Positions 28,376 to 42,901 of a DNA stretch of 64,000 nucleotides are shown here, in pieces; positions within the stretch are counted from its first letter, which is position 1, and the number at the start of each line of letters is the position of its first letter. The stretch is from assembly GCF_043290135.1 (NCBI RefSeq), contig NC_134707.1, forward strand, positions 143,965,319 through 144,029,318. Direction: 5' to 3'. Both the position numbers and the translations under genes were made by a program. Under the pieces are notes generated by a model. The model was not told the origin of the DNA. It did not search any database and saw only the letters and a list, made by a program, of their open reading frames with translations. The DNA comes from Rhipicephalus microplus. Its lineage: Eukaryota; Arthropoda; Arachnida; Ixodida; Ixodidae.

Positions 28376-28917
28376 CAACTAGAAACTCCACAGCTAGAAA
28401 CTCTACAACTTGAGACTTCGCAACTAAAGAACTCGGCAACTAGAAACTCAACAACTAGAAACTCCACAACTAGAAACACCGCAACTAAAAACTCTGCAAC
28501 CAGAAATTTCACAGCTACAAAATCCACAACTAGAAACTCTGCAACTAGAAACTCCGCAAATCGAAACTCAACAGCTAAAAAATTAACAACTAGAAACTCC
28601 ACAACTAGAAACTCCACAACTTGAAAGTCCACAACTAGATACTCCACAACTAGAAACTCCACAGCTAGAAACTGTACAACTTGAGACTTCGCAACTAAAG
28701 AACTCGGCAACTAGAAACTCAACAACTAGAAACTCCACAACTAGAAACACCGCAACTAAAAACTCTGAAACCAGAAATTCCACAGCTAGAAAATCCACAA
28801 CTAGAAACTCTGCAACTAGAAACTCTGCCTATAGAAACTCCACAGCTAAAAAATTAACAACTAGAAACTCCACAACTAGAAACTCCACAACTTGAAAGTC
28901 CACAACTAGATACTCCA
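28376..28917. repeat. Local tandem duplication with 271-bp spacing
   Basis: CAGCTAGAAA at 28,391, ACTCGGCAAC at 28,431 and ACAGCTAAAAAATTAAC at 28,571 recur at 28,662, 28,702 and 28,842, each 271 bp later. 271 is 18 monomers plus 1 bp. The copies show several differences, for example CTCTACAAC against CTGTACAAC, so the duplication is either older or was patched from another copy. It lies just beyond the end of copy 2's match to copy 1. Confidence 0.75.
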
Positions 28918-31900
28918 CAACTACAAACTCCACAACTAGAAACTCCACAACGAGAAACTCCACAACTTGAAGCTCCACAACTAGAAACTCCGCAACTAGA
29001 AACTCCACAACTAGAAAACTCCGGAACTAGAAACTCTGCAACTAGAAACTCCGCAAATAGAAACTCCACAACTTGAAACACCACAACTATATACTCCACA
29101 ACTACAAAATCCACAACTAGAAACTCCGCAACTAGAAACTCCGCAACTAGAAACTCCACAGCTAGAAACTCCATGACTTGAGATTTCGCAACTAGAAACT
29201 CGGCAACTGGAAACTCAACTACTAGAAACTCAACAACTAGAAACTCCACAGCTAGAAACTCCACAACTGGAAACTCCACAACTAGAGACTCCAAAACTAG
29301 AAACTGCACAACTACGAACCCCACAACAACGAACCCCAGAGCTAGAAGCTCCACAACTAGAAACTCCGCAACTAGAAGCTCCGCAACTAGAAACTCCACA
29401 GCTAGGAACTCCACGACTTGAGATTTCGCAACTAGAAACTCGGCAACTAGAAACTCAACTACTAGAAATTCAACAACTAGAAACTCCACAACTAGAACTC
29501 CACAACTTGAAACCCAACAAATAGATACTCCACAACTACAGACTCCACAACTAGAAACTCCACAACTAAAAACTCCGCAACTAAAAACTTCGCAACTAGA
29601 AACTTCACAGCTAGAAACTCCACAACTTGAAACACCACAACTAGATACTCCACAACTACAAATTGCACAACTAGAAACTCTGCAACTAGAAACTCCGCAG
29701 CTAGAAACTCCCCAACTTGAGACTTCGCAGCTAGAAACTCGGCAACTAGAATCTCCACAACTAGAAACTCTGCGACTAGAAACTCCGCAGCTACAAACTC
29801 CGCAACCTAAAACTCAAGAACTGGAGACTGCACAACTAGAGACTCCGCAACTAGAGACTCCACAGCTAGAAACTCCGCAACTAGAAACTCCACAACTTGA
29901 AACTCCGCCACTAGAATCTCCACAACTAGAAAACTTCGCAACTAGAAACTCTGCAACTAGAAACTCCGCAACTAGAAACTCCACAGCTAGAAACTCCACA
30001 ACTAGAAACTCCACAACTAGAGACTCCACAACTTGAAACTCCACAACTACGAACCCCAAAACTACGAACCCCACTATTAGCAACTCCACAACTAGAAACT
30101 CCACAACTAGAAACTCCACAACTTGAGACTTCGCAACTACAAACTCCACAACTAAAAACTCCACTACTAGAGTCTCCAAAACTAGAAACTCCACAACTAG
30201 AAACTCCGCAACTTGAGACTTCGCAACTTGAAACTCGGCAACTAGAATCTCCACAACTAGAAACTCTGCAACTAGAAACTCCGCAACTAGAAACTCCACA
30301 ACTAGAAAGTCCGCAACTAGAAACTCTGCATCTAGAAACTCCGCAACTAGAAACTCCACAGCTAGAAACACCACAAATGGAAACCCCACAAGTAGATACT
30401 CCACAACTTAGAAACTGCACAACTACGAACCCCACAACTAAGAACCCCACAACTAGAAACTCCACAACTAGAAACTCAACAACTTGAGACTTCGCAACTA
30501 GAAACTCGACAACTAGAAACTCAACAACTACAAACCTCACAACTAGAAACTCCACAACTAGAAACTCCGCAACTAGAAACTCCACAGCTAGAAAATCCAC
30601 AACTAGAAACTCCGCAACAAGAAACTCAGCAAATAGAAACTCCACAACTAGAAACTCCACAACTAGAAACTCAACAGCCAGAGACTCCACAACTAGAGAC
30701 TGCACATTTAGAGATGCCGCAACTTGAAACTCCACAGCTAGAAACTCCGCAACTAGAAACTCCACAACTAGAAACTTTACAACTAGAAACTCCATAACTA
30801 GACAATTCGGAACTAGAAACTCCACAACTAGAAACTCCACATCCAGAGACTCCAAAACCAGAGACTGCACAACTAGAGACTACGCCACTAGAAACTCCAC
30901 AGCTAGAAACTTCGCAACTAGAAACTCCACAAATAGAGACTCCGCCACTAGAAACTCGACAACTTAAAACTCTGCAACTAGAAAATCCGCAACTATAAAC
31001 TCAAGTAAAAACTCCCCAACTAGAAACTTCGCAACTAGAAACTCCACAACTAGAAAATCCACAACTAGAAATTCCGTAAATAGAAACCCGAAAACTAGAA
31101 ACTCCACAACTAGAAACTCCACACCTATAAATTCCCCAACTTTAAACTCCACAACTAAAACTCCACAACTTGAAACTCCACAACTAGAAACTCTGCAACT
31201 AGAAACTCCTCAACTAGAAACTCCACAGTTAGAAATTCCACAACTATAAACTCCACAACCAGAAACTCCACAACTAGAGACTCCAAAACAAGAGACTGCA
31301 AAATTAGAGACTCCGCAACTAGATACTCCAAAACTAGGAACTCTGCAACTAGAAAATCTACAACTACAAACTCGAAAACTAAAAACTACAAATAGAAACT
31401 CCACAACTAGAAACTCCACAAGTAGACACTCCACAACTAGAAACTCCACAACTAGAAACTCCACAACTTGAAACACCCAAACTAGATACTCCACAACTAC
31501 AAATTCCACAACTAAAAACTCCACAACTAGAAACTCCGCAACTAAAACTCCACAGCTAGAAACTCTACAACTTGAGACTTCGCAACTAAAGAACTCGGCA
31601 ACTAGAAACTCAACAACTAGAAACTCCACAACTAGAAACACCGCAACTAAAAACTCTGCCACCAGAAATTCCACAGCTTGAAAATCCACAACTAGAAACT
31701 CTGCAACTAGAAACTCCGCAAATAGAAACTCCACAGCTAGAAAATCCACAACTAGAAACTCCACAACTAGAAACTCCACAACTACTGACTCCGCAACTAA
31801 AAACTCCACAACCAGAAACTCCGCAACTAGAAACTCACTCCGCAACTAGAGACTCCACAACTAGAAATTCCACAACTAGAAACTCCACAACTACAGACTC

Positions 31901-34900
31901 CGCAAATAGAAAACTCCGCAACTAGAAATTCCACAACTAGAAACTCCACAACTTGAAATTCCACAACTAGATACTCAAAAACTACTAATTCCACAACTAA
32001 AAACTCCACAACTAGAAACTCCGCAACTAGAAACTCCACAGCTAGAAACTCTACAACTTGAAACACCACAACTAGATACTCCACAGCTACAAATTCCACA
32101 ACTAGAAACTCCGCAACTAGAAATTCCGCAACTAGAAGCTCCGCAACTAGAAACTCCGCAGCAAGAAACTACACGACTTGAGACTTCGCAACTAGAAACT
32201 CGGCAACCAGAAACTCAACAACTAGAAACTCCACAACTAGAAACTCCACAGCCAGAAAGTCCAAAACTTCAAACCCAACAAATAGATACTCCACAACTAC
32301 AGACTCCACAACTAGAAACTCCACAACTAGAAACTCCACAACCAGAAACTCCGCAACTAGAAACTCCACAGCTAGAAAATCCACAACTAGAAACTCCAAA
32401 ACTAGAAACTCCACAACTACAGACTCCGCAACTACAAAACTCCGCAACTAGAAACTCCACAACTAGACGATTCGCAACTAATAACTCTACAACTTCAAAA
32501 TCCAAAACTATCAACTCCACAACTTGAAACGCCGCGACTAAATACTCCACAACTACAAACTCCACAACTAGAAAACTCCGAAACTAGAAACCCTGCAACT
32601 AGAAACTCCACAGCTAGAAACTCTACAACTAGAAACTCCACAAGTAGACACTCCACAACCATAAACTCCACAACTAAAGACTCCACAACTAGAGACTCCA
32701 CAACTAAAAACTCCACAACTAGAAACTCCACAACTTGAAACTCCGCAACTAGAAACTCCGCAACTAGAAACTCCACGACTAGAAAACTCCGGAACTAGAA
32801 ACTCTGCAACTAGAAACTCCGCAACTAGAAACTCCACAACTTGAAACTCCACAACTATATACCCCACAACTACAAAATCCACAACTAGAAACTCCGCAAC
32901 TAGAAACTCCCTAACTAGAAGCTCCGCAACTAGAAACTCCACAGTTAAAAACTCCATGACTTTAGACTTCGCAACTAGAAACTCGACAACTAGATACTCA
33001 ACTACTAGAAACTCCACAAATAGAAACTCCACAACTAGAAACTGCGCAACTAGAAACTCCACAACTAGAAACTCCACAACGAGAAACTCCACAACTTGAA
33101 ACTCCGCAACTAAAAACTCCGCCACTAGAATCTCCACAACTAGAAAACTCCGCAACTAGAAACTCTGCAACTAGAAACTCCGCAACTAGAAACTCCACAA
33201 CTAGAAATTCCACAACTAGAGACTCAACAACTAGAGACTCCTCAACTAAAAGCTCCACAACTAGAAACTACACAATACAGACTCCACAACAAGAAACTCC
33301 ACAACTACAGACTCCACAACTAGAGACTGCACAACTAGAGACTCCGCCACTAGAATCTCCACAGCTAGAAACTCCGAAACTAGAAACTCTACAACTAGAG
33401 ACTCCGCAACTAGAAACTCCACAACTTGAAACTCCACAACTAGAAACTCCACAACTAGAAATTCCACAACTAGAGACTCAACAACTAGAGACTCCTCAAC
33501 TAAAAGCTCCAAAACTAGAAACTCCGTAACTAGAAATTCCACAACTAGAAACTACACAACTACAGACTCCGCAACTAGAAAACTCCGCAACCAGAAACTC
33601 CACAACTAGAAACTCCACAACTTGAAAGCCCACAACTAGATACTCCACAACTACAAACTCCACAACTACAAACTCCACAACTAGAAACTCCACAACTAGA
33701 AACTCCACAACTTGAAGCTCCACAACTAGAAACTCCGCAACTAGAAACTCCACAACTAGAAAACTCCGCAACTAGAAACTCTGCAACAAGAAACTCCGCC
33801 ACTAGAAACTCCACAACTTGAAACACCACAACTGTATACTCCACAACTACGAATTCCACAACTAGAAACTCCACAACTAGAAACTCCACAACTTGGAACT
33901 CCGCGACTAGAAACTCCGCCACTAGAATCTCCACAACTAGAAAACTCCGCAACTAGAAACTCTGCATCTAGAAACTCCGCAACTATAAACTCCACAGCTA
34001 GAAACACCACAAATGAAAACTCCACAAGTACATACTCCAAGACTAGAAACTGCACAACTACGAACCCCACAACTACGAACCCCACAACTAGAAACTCCAC
34101 AACTAGAAACTCCACAACTTGAAACTCCGCAACTAGAAACTCCGCAACTAGAAACTCCACAACTAGAAAACTCCGAAACTAGAAACCCTGCAACTAGAAA
34201 CTCCACAGCTAGAAACTCCACAACTAGAAACTCCACAAGAAGACACTCCACAACTAGAAACTCCACAACTAGAGACTCCACAACTAGAGACTCCACAACT
34301 AAAATCTCCACAACAAGAAACTCCACAACTTGAGACTTCGCAACTAGAAACTCCACAACTAGAAACTCCGCAACTAGAAACTCCGCAACAAAAAACTCAG
34401 CAAATAGAAACTCCACAACTAGAAACTCCACAGCCAGAGACTCAACAGCTAGAGACTGCACAACTAGAGACTCCGCAACTTGAAACTCCACAGCTAGAAA
34501 CTCCACAACTAAGAAACTCCACAACCAGAGACTCCAAAACCAGAAACTGCACAACTAGAGACTCCGCAACTAGAAACTCCACAACTAGAAACTCCACAAC
34601 CAGAGACTCCAAAACCAGGGACTGCACAACTAGAGACTCCGCAACTAGAAACTCCACAGCTAGGAACTCCGCAACTAGAAACTCCACAACTAGAGACTCC
34701 GCAACTAGAAACTCGACAACTTAAAACTCTGCAACTAGAACATCCGCAACTATAAACTCAAGTAGAAACTCCCCAACTAGAAACTTCGCAACTAGAAACT
34801 CCACAACTCGAAAATCCACAACTAGAAACTTCACAACTAGAAACTCCCCATCAAGAAGCTCCACAATTAGAAACTCCACAACTAAAAACTCCACAACTAG

Positions 34901-36020
34901 AAACTCCGCAACTAGAAACTCCGCAACTAGAAACTCCACAGCTAGAAACTCCATGACTTGAGATTTCGCAACTAGAAACTCGGCAACTGGAAACTCAACT
35001 ACTAGAAACTCAACAACTAGAAACTCCACAGCTAGAAACTCCACAACTGGAAACTCCACAACTAGAGACTCCAAAACTAGAAACTGCACAACTACGAACC
35101 CCACAACAACGAACCCCAGAGCTAGAAGCTCCACAACTAGAAACTCCGCAACTAGAAGCTCCGCAACTAGAAACTCCACAGCTAGGAACTCCACGACTTG
35201 AGATTTCGCAACTAGAAACTCGGCAACTAGAAACTCAACTACTAGAAATTCAACAACTAGAAACTCCACAACTAGAACTCCACAACTTGAAACCCAACAA
35301 ATAGATACTCCACAACTACAGACTCCACAACTAGAAACTCCACAACCAAAAACTCCGCAACTAAAAACTTCGCAACTAGAAACTTCACAGCTAGAAACTC
35401 CACAACTTGAAACACCACAACTAGATACTCCACAACTACAAATTGCACAACTAGAAACTCTGCAACTAGAAACTCCGCAGCTAGAAACTCCCCAACTTGA
35501 GACTTCGCAGCTAGAAACTCGGCAACTAGAATCTCCACAACTAGAAACTCTGCGACTAGAAACTCCGCAGCTACAAACTCCGCAACCTAAAACTCAACAA
35601 CTGGAGACTGCACAACTAGAGACTCCGCAACTAGAGACTCCACAGCTAGAAACTCCGCAACTAGAAACTCCAAACTTGAAACTCCGCCACTAGAATTTCC
35701 ACAACTAGAAAACTTCGCAACTAGAAACTCTGCAACTAGAAACTCCGCAACTAGAAACTCCACAGCTAGAAACTCCACAACTAGAAACTCCACAACTAGA
35801 GACTCCACACCTTGAAACTCCACAACTACGAACCCCAAAACTACGAACCCCACTATTAGCAACTCCACAACTAGAAACTCCACAACTAGAAACTCCACAA
35901 CTTGAGACTTCGCAACTACAAACTCCACAACTAAAAACTCCACTACTAGAGTCTCCAAAACTAGAAACTCCACAACTAAAACTCCGCAACTTGAGACTTC
36001 GCAACTTGAAACTCGGCAAC
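28918..36020. repeat. Third, rearranged and shortened 8.8-kb HOR copy
   Basis: Colinear with copy 2, but the offset changes stepwise: 8,936 up to about 30,295, then 8,319, 8,304, 8,409, 8,289 and finally 5,780 from about 34,890. The steps correspond to a loss of 617 bp near 30,295, changes of 15, 105 and 120 bp (1, 7 and 8 monomers), and a loss of about 2.5 kb near 34,900. The copy stops at about 36,020, where the 10.2-kb repeat starts. Confidence 0.75.
32463..32537. repeat. 75-bp divergent monomer block, type II (copy 5)
   Basis: Type II block in the third 8.8-kb copy. The type I block expected about 2.3 kb to its left is absent, because it falls in the 617-bp loss near 30,295. Confidence 0.88.
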
Positions 36021-36455
36021 TAGAAACTCCACAGCTAGAAACTCTACAACTTGAAACACCACAACTAGATACTCCACAGCTACAAATTCCACAACTAGAA
36101 ACTCCGCAACTAGAAATTCCGCAACTAGAAGCTCCGCAACTAGAAACTCCGCAGCAAGAAACTACACGACTTGAGACTTCGCAACTAGAAACTCGGCAAC
36201 CAGAAACTCAACAACTAGAAACTCCAAGACTAGAAACTCCACAGCCAGAAAGTCCACAACTTCAAACCCAACAAATAGATACTCCACAACTACAGACTCC
36301 ACAACTAGAAACTCCACAACTAGAAACTCCACAATCAGAAACTCCGCAACTAGAAACTCCACAGCAAGAAAATCCACAACTAGAAACTCCAAAACTAGAA
36401 ACTCCACAACTACAGACTCCGCAACTACAAAACTCCGCAACTAGAAACTCCACAA

Positions 36456-36530
36456 CTAGACGATTCGCAACTAATAACTCTACAACTTCAAAATCCAAAA
36501 CTATCAACTCCACAACTTGAAACGCCGCGA
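36456..36530. repeat. 75-bp divergent monomer block, type II (copy 6)
   Basis: Type II block near the start of the first 10.2-kb unit, 3,993 bp after copy 5. It ties the start of the 10.2-kb HOR to the 8.8-kb HOR. Confidence 0.9.
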
Positions 36531-39500
36531 CTAAATACTCCACAACTACAAACTCCACAACTAGAAAACTCCGAAACTAGAAACCCTGCAACTAGAAACT
36601 CCACAGCTAGAAACTCTACAACTAGAAACTCCACAAGTAGACACTCCACAACCATAAACTCCACAACTAAAGACTCCACAACTAGAGACTCCACAACTAA
36701 AAACTCCACAACTAGAAACTCCACAACTTGAAACTCCGCAACTAGAAACTCCGCAACTAGAAACTCCACGACTAGAAAACTCCGGAACTAGAAACTCCAC
36801 AACTTGAAACTCCACAACTATATACCCCACAACTACAAAATCCACAACTAGAAACTCCGCAACTAGAAACTCCCTAACTAGAAGCTCCGCAACTAGAAAC
36901 TCCACAGCTAGAAACTCCACGACTGTAGACTTCGCAACTAGAAACTCGACAACTAGAAACTCAACTACTAGAAACTCCACAACTAGAAACTCCACAACTA
37001 GAAACTCCACAACGAAAAACTCCACAACTTGAAACTCCGCAACTAGAAACTCCGCCACTAGAATCTCCACAACTAGAAAACTCCGCAACTAGAAACTCTG
37101 CATCTGGAAACTCCGCAACTAGAAACTCCACAACTAGAACCTCCACAACTAGAGACTCAACAACTAGAGACTCAACAACTAGAGACTCAACAACTAGAGA
37201 CTCCTCAACTAAAAGCTCCACAACTAGAAACTCCGTAACTAGAAACCCGAAAACTAGAAACTCCACAACTAGAAACTCCACACCTATAAATTCCACGACT
37301 TTAAACTCCACAACTAAAACTCCACAACCAGAAACTCCACAACTAGAAACTCTGCAACTAGAAACTCCGCAACTAGAGTCTCCACAGCTAGAAATTCCAC
37401 ATTTATAAACTCCACAACCAGAAACTCCACAACTATAGACTCCAAAACTAGAGACTGCACAATTAGAGACTCCGCAACTAGATACTCCAAAACTAGGAAC
37501 TCTGCAACTAGAAACTCCACAACTACAAACTCGAAAACTAAAAACTAAAAATAGAAACTCCACGACTAGAAACTCCACAAGTAGACACTCCACAACTAGA
37601 AACTCCACAACTAGAGACTCCACAACTAAAAACTCCACAACTAGAAACTCCGCAACTAGAAACTCCGCAACTAGAAACTCCACAGCTAGAAACTCTACAA
37701 CTTGAGACTTCGCAACTAAAGAATTCGGCAACTATAAACTCAACAACTAGAAACTCCACAACTAGAAACACCGCAACTAAAACTCTGCAACCAGAAATTC
37801 CACAGCTAGAAAATCCACAACTAGAAACTCTGCAACTAGAAACTCCGCAAATAGAAACTCCACAGCTAGAAAATCCACAACTAGAAACTCCACAACTAGA
37901 AACCCCACAACTACTTACTCCACAACTAGAAACTCCACAACCAGAAACTCCGCAACTAGAAACTCACTCCGCAACTAGAGACTCCACAACTAGAAATTCC
38001 ACAACTAGAAACTCCACAACTACAGACTCCCCAACTAGAAAACTCCGCAACTAGAAACTCCACAACTAGAAACTCCACAACTTGAAAGTCCACAACTAGA
38101 TACTCCACAACTACAAACTCCACAACTAGAAACTCCACAACGAGAAACTCCACAACTTGAAGCTCCACAACTAGAAACTCCACAACTACAAACTCTACAA
38201 CTAGAAACTCCACAACTAGAAGCTCCACAACTTGAAGCTCCACAACTAGAAACTCCGCAACTAGAAACTCCACAACTAGAAAACTCCGCAACTAGAAACT
38301 CTGCAACTAGAAACTCCCCCACTAGAAACTCCACAACTTGAAACACCACAACTATATACTCCACAACTACAAATTCCACAACTAGAAACTCCGCATCTAC
38401 AAACTCCGCAACTAGAAGCTCCGCAACTGGAAACTCCACAGCTAAAAACTCCACGACTTGAGACTTCGCAACTAGAAACTCGGCAACTAGAAACTCAACT
38501 ACTAGAAACTCCACAACTAGAAACTCCACAACTTGAAACCAACAAATAGATACTCCACAACTGCAGACTCCACAACTAGAAACTCCACAACTAGAAACTC
38601 CACAACTAGAAACTTCACAACGAGAAACTCCGCAACTAAAAACTCCGCAACTAGAAACTCCACAGCAAGACAATCCACAACTAGAGACTCCACAACGAGA
38701 AACTCCACAACTTGAAACTCCGCAACTAGAAACTTCACAACTACGAACCCCACAACTACGAACCCCGCCACTAGAAGCTCCACAACTTGAAACTCCACAA
38801 CTAGAAACTCCACAATTTGAGACTTCGCAACTAGAAACTCCACAACTAAAAACTCCACAACTAGAAACTCCGCAACTAGAAACTCCGCAACTAGAAACTC
38901 CACAGCTAGAAACTCTACAACTTGAGACTTCGCAACTAAAGAACTCGGCAACTAGAAACTCAACAACTAGAAACTCCACAACTAGAAACACCGCAACTAA
39001 AAACTGTGCAACCAGAAATTCCACAGCTAGAAAATCCACAACTAGAAACTCTGCAACTAGAAACTCCACAAATAGAAACTCCACAGCTAGAAAATCCACA
39101 ACTAGAAACTCCACAACTAGAAAACCCACAACTATTGACTCCGCAACTAGAAACTCCACAACTTGAAGCTCCACAACTAGAAACTCCGCAACTAGAAACT
39201 CCACAACTAGAAAACTCCGGAACTAGAAACTCTGCAACTAGAAACTCCGCAACTAGAAACTCCACAACTTGAAACACCACAACTATATACCCCACAACTA
39301 CAAAATCCACAACTAGAAACTCCGCAACTAGAAACTCCCTAACTAGAAGCTCCGCAACTAGAAACTCCAGAGCTAGAAACTCCACGACTTTAGACTTCGC
39401 AACTAGAAACTCGACAACTAGAAACTCAACTACTAGAAACTCCACAACTAGAAACTCCACAACTAGAAACTCTGCAACTAGAAACTCCACAACTAGAAAC

Positions 39501-42292
39501 TCCACAACGAGAAACTCCACAACTTGAAACTCCGCAACTAGAAACTCCGCCACTAGAATCTCCAACTAGAAAACTCCGCAACTAGAAACTCTGCAACTAG
39601 AAACTCCGCAACTAGAAACTCCACAACTAGAACTTCCACAACTAGAGACTCAACAACTAGAGACTCAACAACTAGAGACTCCTCAACTAAAAGCTCCACA
39701 ACTAGAAATTCCACTACTAGAAACTCCGTAACTAGAAACCCGAAAACCAGAAACTCCACAACTAGAAACTCCACACCTATAAATTCCACAACTTGGAACT
39801 CCACAACCAGAAACTCCACAACTTGAAACTCCGCAACTAGAAACTCCGCAACTAGAAACTCCACAACTAGAAAACTCCGCAACTAGAAACCCTGCAACTA
39901 GAAACTCCACAGCTAGAAACTCCACAACTTCAAACTCCGCAACTAGAAACTCCACAACTACAGACTCCACAACTACAGACTGCACAACTAGAGACTCCGC
40001 CACTAGAATCTCCACATCTAGAAACTCCGCAACTAGAAACTCTACAACTAGAGACTCCGCAACTAGAAACTCCACAACTTGAAACTCTGCAACTAGACAC
40101 TCCACAACCAGAAATTCCACAACTAGAGACTCAACAATAAGAGACTCCTCAACTAAAAGCTCCACAACTAGATACTCCGTAACTAGAAATTCCACAACTA
40201 GAAACTCCACAACTACAGACTCCGCAACTAGAAAACTCCGCAACTAGAAACTCCACAACTAGAAACTCCACAACTTGAAAGCCCACAACTAGATACTCCA
40301 CAACTACAAACTCCACAACTAGAAACTCCACAACTAGAAACTCCACAACTTGAAGCTCCACAACTAGAAACTCCGCAACTATAAACTCCAAAATTAGAAA
40401 ACTCCGCAACTAGAAACTCTGCAACTAGAAACTCCCCCACTAGAAACTCCACAACTTGAAACACCACAACTATATACTCCACAACTACAAATTCCACAAC
40501 TAGAAACTCCGCAACTAGAAACTCCGCAGCTAGAAGCTCCGCAACTGGAAACTCCACAGCTAAATACTCCGCAACTAGAAACTCCACAGCTAGACAATCC
40601 ACAACTAGAGACTCCACAACGAGAAACTCCACAACTTGAAACTCCGCAACAAGAAACTCCACAACTACGAACCCCACAACTACGAACCCCGCAACTAGAA
40701 GCTCCACAACTTGAAACTCCACAACTAGAAACTCCACAATTTGAGACTTCGCAACTAGAAACTCCACAACTAAAAACTCCACAACTAGAAACTCCGCAAC
40801 TAGAAACTCCGCAACTAGAAACTCCACAGCTAGAAACTCTACAACTTGAGACTTCGCAACTAAAGAACTCGGCAACTAGAAACTCAGCAACTAGAAACTC
40901 CACAACTAGAAACACCGCAACTAAAAACTCTGCAACCAGAAATTCCACAGCTAGAAAATCCACAACTAGAAACTCCACAACTAGAAACCCCACAACTACT
41001 GACTCCGCAACTAGAAACTCCACAGCTAGAAAACTCCGCAACTAGAAACTCCACAACTTGAAACGCCACAACTATATACCCCACAACTACAAAATCCACA
41101 ACTAGAAACTCCGCAACTAGAAACTCCCTAACTAGAAGCTCCGCAACTAGAAACTCCACAGCTAGAAACTCCACGACTTTAGACTTCGCAACTAGAAACT
41201 CGACAACTAGAAACTCAACTACTAGAAACTCCACAACTAGAAACTCCACAACCAGAAACTTCACAACCAGAAACTTCACAACGAGAAACTCCGCAACTAG
41301 AAACTCCACAACTACGAACCCCACAACTACGAACCCCACAACTAGAAGCTCCACAACTAGAAACTCCACAACTAGAAACGCCACAACTTGAGACTTCACA
41401 ACGAGAAACTCCGCAACTAGAAACTCCACAACTACGAACCCCACAACTAGAAGCTCCACAACTAGAAACTCCACAACTAGAAACTCCACAACTTGAGACT
41501 TCGCAACTAGAAACTCCGCAACTAGAAACCCCACAACTAGAAACTCTGCAACTAGAAACTCCGCAAATAGAAACTCCACAGCTAGAAAATCCACAACTAA
41601 AAACTCCACAACTAGAAACCCCACAACTACTTACTCCGCAACTAGAAACTCCACAACCAGAAACTCCGCAACTAGAAACTCACTCCGCAACTAGAGACTC
41701 CACAACTAGAAATTCCACAACTAGAAACTCCACAACTACAAACTCCACAACTAGAAACTCCACAACGAGAAACTCTACAACTTGAAGCTCCACAACTAGA
41801 AACTCCGCAACTAGAAACTCCACAACTAGAAAACTCCAGAACTAGAAACTCTGCAACTAGAAACTCCGCAACTAGAAACTCCACAACTTGAAACACCACA
41901 ACTATATACTCCACAACTACAAAATCCACAACTAGAAACTCCGCAACTAGAAACTCCGCAACTAGAAGCTCCGCAACTAGAAACTCCGCAGCTAGAAACT
42001 CCACGACTTGAGACTTCGCAACTAGAAACTCGGCAACCAGAAACTCAACAACTAGAAACTCCACAACTAGAAACTCCACAGCCAGAAACTCCACAGCTTC
42101 AAACCCAACAAATAGATACTCCAAAACTACAAACTCCACAACTAGTAACTCCACAACTAGAAACTCCACAACCAGAAACTCCGCAACCAGAAACTCCACA
42201 GCTAGAAAATCCACAACTAGAAACTCCAAAACTAAAAACTCCACAACTACAGACTCAGCAACTAGAAAACTCCGCAACTAGAAACTCCACAA

Positions 42293-42367
42293 CTAGACGA
42301 TTCGCAACTATTAACTCTACAACTTCAAAATCCAAAACTATCAACTCCACAACTTGAAACGCCGCTA
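42293..42367. repeat. 75-bp divergent monomer block, type III (copy 7)
   Basis: Second monomer reads CTATTAACT, the fifth ends CGCCGCTA, and the next unit is CTAGATCTGCCACAA. This type occurs only in the 10.2-kb HOR. Confidence 0.9.
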
Positions 42368-42893
42368 CTAGATCTGCCACAACTAAAAACTTCACAACTA
42401 GAAACTCCACAACTGGAAACTCCACAACTTGGAACTCCGCACTAGAAACTCCGCCACTGGAATCTCCACAACTAGAAAACTCCGCAACTAGAAACTCTGC
42501 ATCTAGAAACTCCGCAACTAGAAACTCCACAGCTAGAAACACCACAAATGGAAACTTCACAAGTAGAGACTCCACAACTAGAAACTGCACAATCTACGAA
42601 CCCCACAACTACGAACCCCACAACTAGAAACTCCACAACTAGAAACTCCACAACTAGAAACTCCACAACTTGAGACTTCCCAACTAGAAACTCCACAACT
42701 AGAAACTCCACAACTAGAGACTCCACAACTAGAAACTCCACAACTAGAAACTCCACAACTAGAAACTCCACAACTACAAACTCCACAGCCAGAGACTCCA
42801 CAACTAGAGACTGCATAACTAGAGACTCCGCAACTTGGAACTCCACAGCTAGAAACTCCGCAACTAGAAACTCCACAACTAGAAACTTTACAA

Positions 42894-42901
42894 CTCCATA
42901 A
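42894..42901. repeat. 8-bp truncated monomer CTCCATAA (first of six)
   Basis: Zones 1 and 2 carry a full monomer CTAGAAACTCCATAA between CTTTACAA and CTAGACA (1,256; 13,645; 22,464; 30,783). In zones 3 and 4 the same neighbours flank only CTCCATAA, at 42,894, 45,305, 53,118, 55,529, 60,043 and 63,716. A single 7-bp deletion (CTAGAAA) explains this. It separates the zone 1-2 lineage from the zone 3-4 lineage. Confidence 0.88.

Larger units (their letters stand above)
19700..28535. repeat. 8,819-bp higher-order repeat, copy 2
   Basis: Colinear with copy 1 at +8,819 over its length. Copy 1 ends at a junction near 19,700, where 2.2 kb known from zone 1 is skipped. Copy 2 instead runs past the equivalent point (about 28,519) into sequence resembling zone 1 near 8,670. 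The two copies therefore differ at their right edge although the interior is nearly identical. Confidence 0.85.
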
